DNA from: Ampelomyces quisqualis
Lineage: Eukaryota; Ascomycota; Dothideomycetes; Pleosporales; Phaeosphaeriaceae
DNA: 64,000 bases
NCBI GenBank assembly: GCA_018398575.1
Contig: JAGTXZ010000014.1
Span: 930,001 to 994,000 of the forward strand
Reading direction: 5' to 3'
Each line of letters starts with the position of its first letter. Within the stretch, counting starts at the first letter, position 1. Positions 36,600 to 46,648 of the stretch are shown here, one piece after another. Under the pieces are notes generated by a model. That model saw only the letters and a list, made by a program, of their open reading frames with translations, did not search any database and was not told the origin of the DNA. A program made the translations under genes and the position numbers.

Positions 36600-39500
36600 C
36601 TAAAGCTACACGCCTGCAATAGCAACGCGCTTTATTGCATCGCTTTATTACACTTATTGCTATAGAATCTGTTAAGTCTAAGGAAATTAAGGTTGTTAAC
36701 AAGCCTAAGGGCTTTCTGCTGCCTATTCCTGCTTAAATTCTGCCAAATTTTAAGGAAGAGGAGTAGGCCCAGCTTACAATAGTAATATTCTCAGAACTTT
36801 GTTATAAATTATACTAATTTGTCTAGGGTTTTGCTTCTAGGGATAAGGAGATTAGCTATATTCTTAACTCTTGTGGTAGTAATACTCTAAAGCAAGGCTG
36901 CCTAACAAATTTCTAAGTTAACTCTAGCAGGCAACTTAGCAGCAGCGCCATACAATCTAGGGAGCTAGCTGCTATTGCAAAGGCTGAATCCTTAGACTAA
37001 TTAGCTAAATACTAGCTTAAGAAGAAGGTTAAGAGAGCTAATAGGTACACAGCGTTGTCTTTAAGGCAACAAGTTAAGAAACTTAAGCATAAGCTTAAGG
37101 CCTAGGCAGCCAAGCGTTTTGATAGCAAGCAGTCTAGTAAGTTATTACACCTTTTTATTACGTTAGTTTTACTTACATGCAAAGCTAAGTAGTTAACAGC
37201 CTCTATTGCTCAAGTTAATTAAAAATAGAAGGCTATCCAAATCAAAATTGATATGCGCGCCTACAACGTTGTTATAAAGGGGTTCTCTTCTGCAATTTTA
37301 GACTCAAAGCAAAAAAAATTGTTAGCTTAAGCTTACACCTGCGTTTTTGGGCCTAGTAGGGCTGTAGAGAGGATACTTCAAAAGGAGTATACTTGTAAGC
37401 TACACCTCCTTAAGAGGAATAGCTTTAAGACACTACAGGCTAAGGCTAAATAGCTAAAATTTTGCAATAAGCTAACGCCTAACAAGTTGGCTCTAGTTAC
37501 TAATTAGAATTAGCAGTAAGTTTATCACGTTATTTTATTACATACTTATTCTAACTGGTCTGCTAGGAGGCGTAAGCCTACACCCCCCTCTGAGTTTAAT
37601 TAGCCTCTGCAGCTCTATAGTAATAGGCTATACGTTAAGAGACGCAATAATACTAAATGTAAGGAAGAGGTTAACAATTCTAGTAAAGAGCTAGAGGCAT
37701 ACTATAAGACACTGCCTAATAAATATAAAGATAAGAAGGATAAGGATCAGAGCAACAGCACTTAGGAGAGGTTCTCTAATAGTACTTGGGAGGGCTGTTT
37801 AGACGCTAAGTAACATGTATAATTAAAGTTGCTGTATATTATTGCCTAATGTAGTTAAGACTAGAAAATTTTGCTACTACTATAAAACCTAATTTCTTAA
37901 TTTCCAAAAGTTTAGCCCTACTATCTGCCCCCTAACTAGGGGAATAACGCCTCTAGTAGAACGCCTACCTCTCTTACTTAAAGTAACACTAAACTGTAGT
38001 TTTGCTATTCTATTGTTGCTACAATTACTACCCTCTTTTTACAAGACATTGCTACTTTGTTATTACACTTTTTTATCACACACATAGACCCAAGCGACCC
38101 CCCTTTACTTCTAGACAACCTATACTCTAATCTGCCTAAAATACTCTACAAATTTACACTTAACGCCCCCCAAATCCTTAAGTCTAGAATCAAGAGAATA
38201 GTTACTGTCCTTAAGCAGCTAATTCAAGACAATGCTACTGTATATGCCGCATGGGATGCCTAGTAGCAGAACACGTTATAGGCCTAAGACCCTAATAATT
38301 CTAATCCTTAATAGGGTAAAGCCAAACGTTCTGCTATTATATAGACTTAATTTAGAAAAGGAGCCTATATTAAAAGCAGCAAACTACACGTATATTGCCT
38401 AAACTGTAGGCACATACTTTAACACCCAACCAATAAGTATATAGAGACAAAACACCTTAGTAACTACCTTTAGTCTAATAGTTGCAGAGAGGTTACAGAA
38501 TCTATCTACACAAGGCAGCTACTCCTATTTGTTACACTATTACGTCTACAACCCCTGCAACTGTTTACTACCTAGCAATTTAAACTAGAAATTGTACAGG
38601 TACTTCTTAATAGGAACTAGTCTTTTTAAACATTAGAGTAACTCTTATTTTGCCGCTTTGTAGAGTTTCTCTAGCCTAGCACTACTATACCTAGCTGATA
38701 CAAGTTTACTCTTATGCTCTAGGAACAATACAAGCAGGTAACTAAAAACCTCCTTTCTAATCTTAGCAAATTAACAAAAATCTCAATTGCCCTTAACGCC
38801 TGGTCTGCAGCCAACTACCTAAGCTTTTTGGCTATTAAAGCCTATTATATTAACACTAGTTAGCAGATAAGAGAGGTTCTATTAGATTTTGTGCTCTTGC
38901 GTAGGCGGCACACTAGGGTTTCTATAGCATCTAATCTTATGCGGATACTTAAAAACACAAAAACATTAAAACAATTACTAGCAGTTACCTGCAACAACGC
39001 TTCAAACAACAGTACCCTTAGCAGAAGCCTAGAAAGCAATCTTGCTAATAAGGGGGTTTCTTAGAACGCAAAGGAAAACACTATACCATGCCTTGCCTAT
39101 ATTATCAACCTAGTAGTGCAGGACATAATAGCCTACCTAAGGCTAACAGCCTTGCCTAAGATTAAAGGGGCTTAGCAGCTGCAACGCTATTACGTTTACT
39201 AGATTAATAATAGTATATTAGTACCTAACTCCTTGCAAAAGGTATGTTACACCCTTTATTACAATTCTTTATTACGCACTAAGCTCCTCTAGATCTAGGC
39301 AATTTGTATTGCTATTAATTTGTCCTTTTAACGTTTTAAATAATTTCTGAAGGTACAATCTGATATACTACCAAAAAATTAACTCTGTGTAATTTGAGAT
39401 GTTAAGACTAGGTAGAATTTAACCTATAATATGTGCAAGCGCACCTGCTCCCTAGCCACTTATATTAACAAGTAGCTAGAGCAAGAGATTACACTTAATT

Positions 39501-40790
39501 AGGCCCTGCAAAGTAGCAGCAGTAATTTATAAGATAATAACGCAGTTGCAGACTTTAAGGACCTTAAAAGGCTTTGGCTAGCACTTGCTAAGTAGTTACA
39601 CCTTAGGGTAATAACACGCATGCTAGCAAACTTTAAAACAGCTACTAACAGAATTAGTAAAAGCAACACACCTTAGGCCCTGTACATTTAGTTAATGTAC
39701 AACTAACTTTTTAACTTCTTAGATTAAATAACAACTAAGCTATCTAACAAAGAGGATAAGACTAGCTATTGCAAGGAGTAGCCAGCTGTAGTAAAGGCAG
39801 TAGCAGAGAAAGGCAAGAAGAAGTTGTTAAAGTATTATTTACGCACAGATAAAGAATAAGGATATCTTTATAACGTTGCAACTGTCCTTAATTTATTTCA
39901 GAAGCTTACTACATATAAGGTAGAGACTATGTTTATTACACATGTTTATTACAGCGCACTGCTAATAACACCTAGAGTAATATATAGAGACTAGACTTTA
40001 AACGTACATACTAGCGTTAGTTCCTAAACTACATTAATTAATACAAAAACAACTCTGCAGCAACAAACAAAGACTGCACTCTAGTTTATCCTTTGCAACC
40101 ACAGCGTCTACCTAAACACTAGTAGTTTAGGAGGCCTTCTTCTCAAACAACACAGTCTAGTAGGTTAAGCGCTAATATCCCTTATAAAACTAACGCAAGC
40201 ATTAGACTACTCTGTGCAGAAGCTCTCTGCTACCTTAGCACTTCTCTAACTAGTAAGGAAGATAAAGAGGAGTTATTAAATATACTTGTCTAGTAGCAGG
40301 CTAATGTAGACACGTACCTACGCCTAGCTTAGGTAGCTAAAGACGTACTAGCTATACAGCTTGCAGAAGTTAGGGTTAAGCGCTTGTTTAATACTGCAAG
40401 AGACGTCTTAGAAGATTAACAGCACAGGCTTAGAGCAGAAACAATCTAAAAGATTATAGTTGTAAAACACGCAATTACTAAGGAGGACGCACAACTAAAC
40501 TATTCTACACTACAATTACTAACTGCAGAATCCTAACACAGCGCTAAGAGTGTCTAGAATCTACTTAAGCTTTTAGGTCCTATTAATTTTGCTAGTCTAA
40601 CTAGCTCTAGAATCTAACGTTTTAAGGATTAGACAAGCAATAAGAAGCAGGAGGGTAACAGAGAAGATAACATTAGGAAATCTGCAACGCCTTTATATAG
40701 TGCACTACTCTAGACTCCTTAGTACAAGCAGCGTCTACAGAGGAAGAGATTAAGGCCTTTTTGTTTCTTAGACTAGCGAGCGTAATAAAA
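36600..40790 (+). pseudogene. Decayed reading frames of the nested element, not recognised
   Basis: Long plus-strand stretches keep coding character between stops: KSKEIKVVNKPKGFLLPIPA near 36690, ELCYKLY*FV*GFASRDKEI near 36800, a Lys-rich coiled-coil segment near 37030-37120, and the 68-codon open frame at 38057-38263 (DPSDPPLLLDNLYSNLPKIL, then KRIVTVLKQLIQDNATVYA). Reading-frame changes occur near several of the 21-bp motifs. Some of those lie between plausible GTAAGT and TAG sites (37138 and 37516), so small introns are possible. I cannot name the family. Confidence 0.4.
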
Positions 40791-41439
40791 AAATGTAATA
40801 AACAGTAGCTCTTAACTATCTAAAACAACCTTGGTTAAAAACTGTAATAAACATCTATAATAAGTAGATTATAAAGCTTATTAAACAGCTGCAAGATTAG
40901 ACTATTCCTGCAATAACTTTATTTTAGGATACACGCTAAAATACACTTATTTCTTTTGCCCTACTTTACTCCTAAGTAACATACTTGTTACAGGCGTTAG
41001 ATTAGAGGCGCTGCACAAGTATAACCCTATAGCGGGTACCCTAACTAAACCAACAACCTAACCTTAACACCCTAAGCTGTATACCCTAACCTAAACCCTA
41101 CACTAGCCCTTACATAACCCAAACCCTACCCTACCCCCCTTGTACTTAACTCCAACCTAACCCCTACCTATAAGCGGGTACTCCAAACCTATTTACTAGC
41201 GTAGTAGTAAGAGACTTACATATCTCTACTTAATACATCTCTTACCTTACTATAGGCGCTTACTGCTCTCTTACACACACAATTAACACACGTAGTTAGA
41301 TAACTAGTATATCTACTATCTAAACGTTTCTACTATATTAATATACAGCTTATAAAGAGTATAGTGTAAATACTAGTTACTATTACATAGAGGCGCTGCC
41401 TACTTTATTACAACTAAATAAAAAAAGCGCTATAAAACA

Positions 41440-43970
41440 GCCTACTATTGCTATAGCATCTCTTTTAACACTAATAGATTATTAGATGTTTTAATATTAA
41501 ATAAAGATGCATAAACCTAAGACAATAGAGTAATTGTCCTAGAGCCTACACTAAGTTTTAGCCTCTTAGATTAGAATAGTGTTAATAAAAACATAGATAA
41601 AGAAGACTATCTAGGCATATATAATTAAATAGAAGAAATACCTACTACTTTAACTAAGAACAAAGACAATATATATGTAGAAGATCTAGATATGTTTAAT
41701 ACCTTCTATAGCACACTAAGAGAAAAGATAAGAAGAATTTATACAGTACTTAAGACGTATTATAATATAGATATTAGTAATCTTATATAGATAGGTTACA
41801 GGATACTTAGTAAGTTAGTTAGTAACTTTATTTAACCTATTTCTATGCACTACTGTATAGATAGATGTGTAGCGTACACAGGTAGACTACTTACTATATT
41901 AGTGTGCCTAGTTTGTAACTAGTAGTAATATAACAATAATAAGCAACTAAGGTATACCTTTAAATACTTACTACTTATTCTATAACTTTAACTTTAATAT
42001 AGCTATACTACACGCTTAGTGCAGCTATTAGCATACTAGGCAACATTTAATCTATTCTAGCCTAATACAGAAGCTTACACTAATATATTTAATAAGAGCT
42101 AGTTTTAAAAATACTAGAAATATAGATATTTCTAAGATTATTGTAAATTAGCTATGCGTCTTACGCTTAACGCTGTTAGCATAGTTAAGAACCTAAAGAA
42201 ATGCTAAAGTGTTACGCCTGTTATAATATACATTCTTAACCTATATCTATTAGTAAGAGATAACGCATTAAACGCGTTAACTACTTATATTATACCTAGA
42301 GGATTTAACAAAGACTATGCTAATACATAGCTTAACTTATTAATTATAGAGCTACACAAGTTATATTAAGGGGTTTATACTTATAATAGGGTAATAAACA
42401 TAGATTTTACACTTAAAGCCTACCTAATCTTAGTTACTAGAGACAGACTAGTAATTGCAGATGTTATAGGTATAAAACATTCTAGAAAGGTAAAACAAAG
42501 CTGTTGTATATATATATTTAGTAGAATAATAGGTAGAAGTAGCAAGTACTTTTACTTATATATAGATAATATAGCTGCTACTATTAACGTAGATATATAG
42601 GAACAGATTTAACAAATTAAGTAGTACTAGTAAATAGATAAGACTAAGAGGAGCTTTAAGGTACTTAAGAGAGACCTAGGTATTAACTGTTAGTCTATCC
42701 TAGTTAACATTCTAACCCTCTATTTCTTAAAGAGTTTCTCTATTAATACTATGCACTCTATAAACTATAATATACTAAAATCTATATTTTACCTTTAGAA
42801 AAGCACAAAGTATTAAACTAAGGGCTAGGATATAGAGAAATATCTATAGGTAATACTAAATACTAATTAAGTACTTATTAACTGCAGTATAGCAGCGTTG
42901 CGTATAATAGTGCCTACTTATATAGGAACTACTCTAAGGGCAATAGGCAGCTTTACTAATTAGACTATACATAAATAGTAATTATTCTTCCTAATATATA
43001 GCGCTCTTACTGTAGCTTACTTCTTACTAAAGTAGTATGTAGTAAACTTCTTATAGTACTATTAGCTACTCTACTATACTAGCTAACAGAACTTTACAAG
43101 CGCAGATATTATAGAGGTTAATACGTATATATAGTTATTCTTGCACAAATATAAAAGTCTATATTATAGAAGTAATCTAGACCTACTTCTATTATATACT
43201 ATACAATTCTATTACCTGCTCTACTTAGGCTAGAATATTTAAGACTTTAGCTCTCTAGCTAGTTATGTATAATAGTTGCTAGAGCAGTTCTTATAGACAA
43301 TAAAGATGTTTACTATATTAACGCTATATAAGTATTAAAGTGCAGAAATTAGCACTATAATTTAGAAGTAAAGAACGTATACTTAATAGAGCAATATAAC
43401 TCCTAAAAGAAATAGTTTAATAATAGTAACTAAAAAAGATCTAACACTTATAGTACACTACTTTATACGTTATACAAACGCAAGGATAGATTCTAAATAG
43501 TAACATAAACTAAGACAGACAGATAACTCTCTAGCCTGCTAGTATATAGAGATAGCGCCCTACAACCTTATTATGTATAAAAATCTTTTACTACTAACTA
43601 AGGTAAAAGTTAGTATATTTTCTGCGCGTTTGCAGAACCTTATATTGCAAAGTAACACTTTTATAATATTTTATGCTAACTTAAAATAAATAATAGCGCC
43701 TCTGTCCTTTAGCACTATTATAATACTTTTCTAGGATCTAGCTAATATATTAAGCTAGGCTAGAATTGCAAGATATTAAAGAGTGAAACTAGCTAGTAAA
43801 TTAACACTACGTCCTTAAATAGTAGATAAAGAAAATAATAATATAATATAGGTGTTAGTAGACTGCATTATAGATCTTGTTAGAGTAGCTTAGGTGTTCT
43901 ACTTTAATACAACCTAGAAAACAACTTTAAAATTGCTATTCTTAGTTAATAAGCTAGGTTATTTTAAAAG
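41440..43970 (+). pseudogene. Decayed Tnp2-like CACTA transposase
   Basis: Reading through stops, the N-terminal part gives EDLDMFNTFYSTLREKIRRI, then PISMHYCIDRCVAYTGRL and VCLVCN, the paired-Cys block typical of fungal CACTA transposases (CxxxCVAFTG...CPxC). At about 42220-42560 it reads ILNLYLLVRDNALNALTTYI, then FTLKAYLILVTRDRLVIADV, followed by a short Cys-containing stretch, matching the LRAxLxLVxGDxPAxS block. At about 42880-43300 it reads LRIIVPTYIG, SALTVAYFLLKQYVVNFLQY and QFYYLLYLAQNI*DFSSLAS, which matches the C-terminal DUF4218-like region. It has many stops. It ends about 300 bp from the right terminal repeat, so it is the best candidate for the giant element's own transposase. 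Confidence 0.75.
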
Positions 43971-44022
43971 ATAAAATACAAATTACTCTAATTATAAACT
44001 AGATTTTAACGTTATATTGCTA

Positions 44023-44150
44023 CTATGTAAATATGCCTGCTTATTGTGTAAATATACCTGCTTATTGTGTAAATATACTTGCTTATTGTGTAAATATACC
44101 TGCTTGCTGTGTAAATATACCTACTCTCTGCGTAAATATACCTGTTTAGC
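44023..44150 (+). repeat. Subterminal 21-bp tandem repeat, six copies
   Basis: TGTAAATATACCTGCTTAT recurs every 21 bp from about 44026 to 44148, with small changes (TGCCTGC, ACTTGC, GCTTGCTG, CTACTCTCTG). It is followed by an inverted copy (AGTATATTTACATAG). Similar TTTACAC motifs lie inside the left end. Such repeats are where CACTA transposition proteins bind. Confidence 0.88.
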
Positions 44151-44236
44151 AAGTATATTTACATAGACTATGTAAATATAGACGACTTTGCGGTGTTTCT
44201 AGGGGGAATTCTGCGGGGTTTTTTTACACGATTCTA

Positions 44237-44271
44237 CGCGGGGTATTTAACACCGCGTTTGTACCGCAGTG
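44237..44271 (-). repeat. Right terminal inverted repeat of the giant element
   Basis: The reverse complement starts CACTGCGGTACAAACGCGG and ends TACCCCGCG, matching the left repeat at 32 of 35 positions. It is directly followed by GCT (44272-44274), the second copy of the target-site duplication. Confidence 0.85.
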
Positions 44272-44403
44272 GCTGCAATGAAACATGTGCAACGTCTTCA
44301 AGGCAGTCACAATTGTAAAGTCGCATATGGTTGGCGTTGCGATGCAAAGTCGGGAGACCACGAAGCCCTCATCTTCAGTGGGTGGGGGAATGCGCAAGCC
44401 CAT
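44272..44403 (-). pseudogene. 5' tip of the Zn2Cys6 transcription factor, separated from its body by the element
   Basis: On the minus strand an ATG at 44286 gives MFHCS and runs straight into the element edge at 44272. If the element and one GCT are removed, the next codons are ACT ACA CCA CTG, the start of the zinc-cluster exon at 6780. The frame is also open upstream to another ATG at 44403 (MGLRIPPPTEDEG), so the true start could be either. The overlapping plus-strand frame at 44269-44520 is regarded as a shadow. Confidence 0.65.
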
Positions 44404-45401
44404 GTAAGCTTCAGGGCGAGGCAGCAGGATAACGGCGACAGCGACAGTACTGTTATTCTCGGGGAATCCGAGGAGCTACTGGTACACCACGCCACAAACT
44501 TGGAGCGGGGAGCGGCTTAACGTCTGGAACCTGACTTGCATAGCTCTACATTTAAGAGAACCTACGTTGGTGGCCACGACCTACTGTAAACCTTTGTAGC
44601 GTACAGGTCTAGTGTGGATAGGCATCATTACAAGAAATGCTTTGTGTGGTTCGTGCTGTTCTTCCCGAGGATTGCGCACATGCACTCAATCTCATCAGAC
44701 CAAGCGACTCTTTGGAGCAGACCTGCGAAACTTGATACTTTCCGTAATGCTCGCCTCAGCAAGTGGATCTTCACGTGCAATAGGCCAGCCAGGCCTACAA
44801 GACATTTTCAATGTATCAGTGCTCATGATTTGTGCACACAAGTGCTCCGCGTTAGCATCGAGGGGCGCCATTCAATACACACCAAGCTGAAATGTGGTAT
44901 CCTCAGCTTCTATCCACCAAACAGAAGTGACCCATCAAGTTGCCCAGCTCAAAGAATATTACTAGAATTCACTACCATGCGGTCAGTCATATATTCGAGC
45001 ATTAGTTCCTCTTTCTCATTGATGCCCACGCCAGCTTGATGTCCACGAGCGAGTGCAATGAACCTGATATCCGGTGAAGACAGCTGAGATAAGTAGAGAC
45101 CTTGTGTTCTTTTCTACATGTGCTCATCGTGGCCCACTTTAGTTCAAAGTCTCCACTATGAAGAGTCTTCTTCCGAGCCTATTTCGTCTCACAGCCCAGC
45201 GACTTTGCGAATTTAATAGGTAACAGACGGACTCGTCAAGCAAGGGCCGTCAATACGCATTGTAGTAAACAAAAACATATATACACGCAATATATACAGA
45301 GGTGAATAAGATGAAACAAAAACAAAAGAAAAAAAGATATTTACAGCGGCACTCACCACACTAAGTCACCAACAAGTCCCATACATAAGCATGCAATAGG
45401 C
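44404..45401. other. Intergenic region between the element and the pectin lyase
   Basis: This should include the original promoter of the split transcription factor (read leftwards) and the 3' flank of the pectin lyase gene. Open frames at 44612-44890 and 44614-45039 lack recognisable motifs. A short AT-rich purine run occurs near 45270-45340. No RNA gene seen. Confidence 0.4.
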
Positions 45402-46648
45402 TTAGATCTTCCCATACCCAGCCGAAGCTTGCACCCCCTTTGCACTCTCCGCCGTCCCAGCAGCTGCGACATTCTTGCCGCTGAATCCACTCATTATGCT
45501 CGAATCCGTACCCGTCAGCGCACCTGAGCTTCCATACGTATTCTGCGCACACGCATGGCCGAGGTACTGCTTGCACATGGCAGGGCTGCTGGCGCCGTTG
45601 CACATCTTGCCCGGCAGACCAGCCTGCTGTGCCTGCTTGACGTTCTGGAATACATTGCCCTCAGCAAGGATCTTAGCGCCAGAGTCGGCTTCGAAGGCGT
45701 GCTGGGAGTTTGCGTAGAAGTAGTTGTTTACGGCGTGGAGGAGCGTGTTGCCGCCGACTTTGGGGGAGCGGCCGGAGGTGTGGTGGATGTAGTTCTTTTG
45801 CAGGGTGACGAGGTCGTTTGAGCCGGTGAGGTAGATGCCCCAGTAGTGGTGGCCGTCACAAGTTGCGGACCAACCTGTTGCGCCATTGATGTCGCAGTTG
45901 GAGATGGTAACGCGGTTGGAAGCCTTGTTGCCGAGAACGATGTGTTGGCGTGCAATAAGGTCGGTAGTTACGTGGTCGATCCAGACAAGATCAGCTGTTA
46001 AGTATCGTCGTTAACAATGGGAAGCTAGCATGAAAAGCACAGTAGAATGACTTACCTCCATCGACAGTAATGGCGTCACCTCCCCACACATATTCCGGAT
46101 TGATGTCGGTGAAGCGAACATTCTGGATAATGATGTTCTTTGCGTTGCTCACAATCCTGACGCCTTTGCCCTTGATTACACCCTTGGAGCCCTGACCGAT
46201 CAAACTCTTGTTAGAGCCGACAGTCATGCCGAGCACACCGGCTTTGTCGTAAGTGATCTTGTTGACCTTGGGTGCTTTAGGTTGGTAGTTGCCGCACCAG
46301 TTGTCCTTGTTAATGGCAACTTGGCAGGCGGACCCTGTTCCCCAGGGAGCACAGCCGGATTCAGTAGCGGTACCCTCGGTGCCGGTGAAGTCGAAGGTCT
46401 TGGTCAGGACAATGACGCGGGGGGAGGAGTCGGCGAGATAGTTTTTGAGCTCGGCGGTTGTGCTTGGATACACGGGGGCTGTGTTTCCACCTCCTGTGAC
46501 GCCTGTTCTTGTTTAGCTGTTGAAGTTTTACTGCAGCGGTGTGATCAGATATACCTTTAGCAAAGCCCTGCGCAGCGCCCTTGACACCATCAGCAGCAGA
46601 AACGCTGGTCGCAAAAGCCGCAAGCGCAGCAATAATATAAAACATCAT
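45402..46648 (-). CDS. Secreted pectin lyase (polysaccharide lyase family 1)
   Basis: Three exons, 46555-46648, 46056-46502 and 45402-45994, joined by GT-AG introns of 52 and 61 nt, give 377 residues. The N-terminus MMFYIIAALAAFATSVSA is a clear signal peptide. The mature part opens ADGVKGAAQGFAKGVTGGG, as is usual for fungal pectin lyases. Further blocks are KSLIGQGSKGVIKGKGVRIV, NIIIQNVRFTDINPEYVWGG followed by DAITVDGG, ADLVWIDHVTT and DGHHYWGIYLTGSNDLVTLQ. There are many Cys residues for disulfides. The family cleaves methyl-esterified homogalacturonan by beta-elimination (EC 4.2.2.10) outside the cell. The first exon junction (AAAG/GCGTC) and the second (GGAG/CTGAT) both restore conserved family sequence. 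Pectate lyase is a less likely alternative within the same family. Confidence 0.92.

Larger units (their letters stand above)
36018..40801. repeat. Eight dispersed copies of a 21-bp bipartite motif
   Basis: The motif is two copies of TTATTAC(A/G) set 14 bp apart, start to start. Copies lie at 36018-36038 (minus orientation), 36632-36652, 37142-37162, 37522-37542, 38060-38080, 39256-39276, 39933-39953 (all plus) and 40781-40801 (minus). The copy at 39256 and the one at 36018 are identical over all 21 bases in opposite orientation. Middle bases vary; the two heptads are conserved. All fall inside the nested element. Confidence 0.85.
35301..41169. mobile_element. Nested, less mutated DNA element with G-rich/C-rich inverted ends
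   Basis: The 28 bases from 35301 (GGGTAGAGGTTGGG...GTAC) match the reverse complement of 41142-41169 at about 20 positions; nearly all differences are transitions. Both ends contain several further TTAGGG- or GGTTGGGTT-like pieces, and GCGGGTAC occurs twice near the right end (about 41035 and 41174). Between the ends, TCA, CCA, TGG and TGA sites are clearly more frequent than in the rest of the block, so this piece appears younger or less exposed to mutation. The GGGTACC-plus-C-rich subterminal style recalls hAT elements; a capture of telomeric sequence is the alternative. I see no hAT dimerisation motif in the decayed frames. Confidence 0.55.
6784..44271. mobile_element. Giant (about 37.5 kb) CACTA/EnSpm-type DNA element, hypermutated
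   Basis: The ends form inverted repeats of 35 bp with about 32 matches. Each begins CACTG (the CACTR terminus of CACTA elements), then has GGTACAAA and GCGGTGTTAAATACCC. A GCT lies on each side. A decayed Tnp2-like CACTA transposase reads towards the right end (about 41440-43970), and both subterminal regions are rich in short TTACAC/GTGTAAA repeats, as is usual for CACTA subterminal binding sites. Base composition switches sharply from mixed to very AT-rich within about 100 bp of each end. Inside, almost every reading frame is broken by TAG/TAA stops. Other transposase relics and one clearly nested element lie inside, so much of the length may be secondary insertions. I see no intact gene anywhere in the block; the longest open frames are about 60-83 codons. 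Confidence 0.75.

Noticed and set aside
35301..41169. True chromosome-end telomere tracts
   Set aside because: The TTAGGG-like pieces are irregular, short and inverted, and the sequence continues on both sides; they behave as element termini.
6784..44271. The block as a Starship-type giant element
   Set aside because: I saw no tyrosine-recombinase (DUF3435-like) captain gene near either end. The CACTG inverted termini and Tnp2-like relic point to the CACTA group instead.
6784..44271. The block as mitochondrial DNA or a centromere
   Set aside because: It has defined inverted termini, transposase relics and context-specific C-to-T decay with retained GCGC. No mitochondrial genes were recognised, and a centromere would not need element ends.
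44269..44520. Plus-strand 83-codon frame right of the element
   Set aside because: It starts inside the terminal repeat and overlaps the transcription-factor 5' tip on the other strand; no motif supports it.
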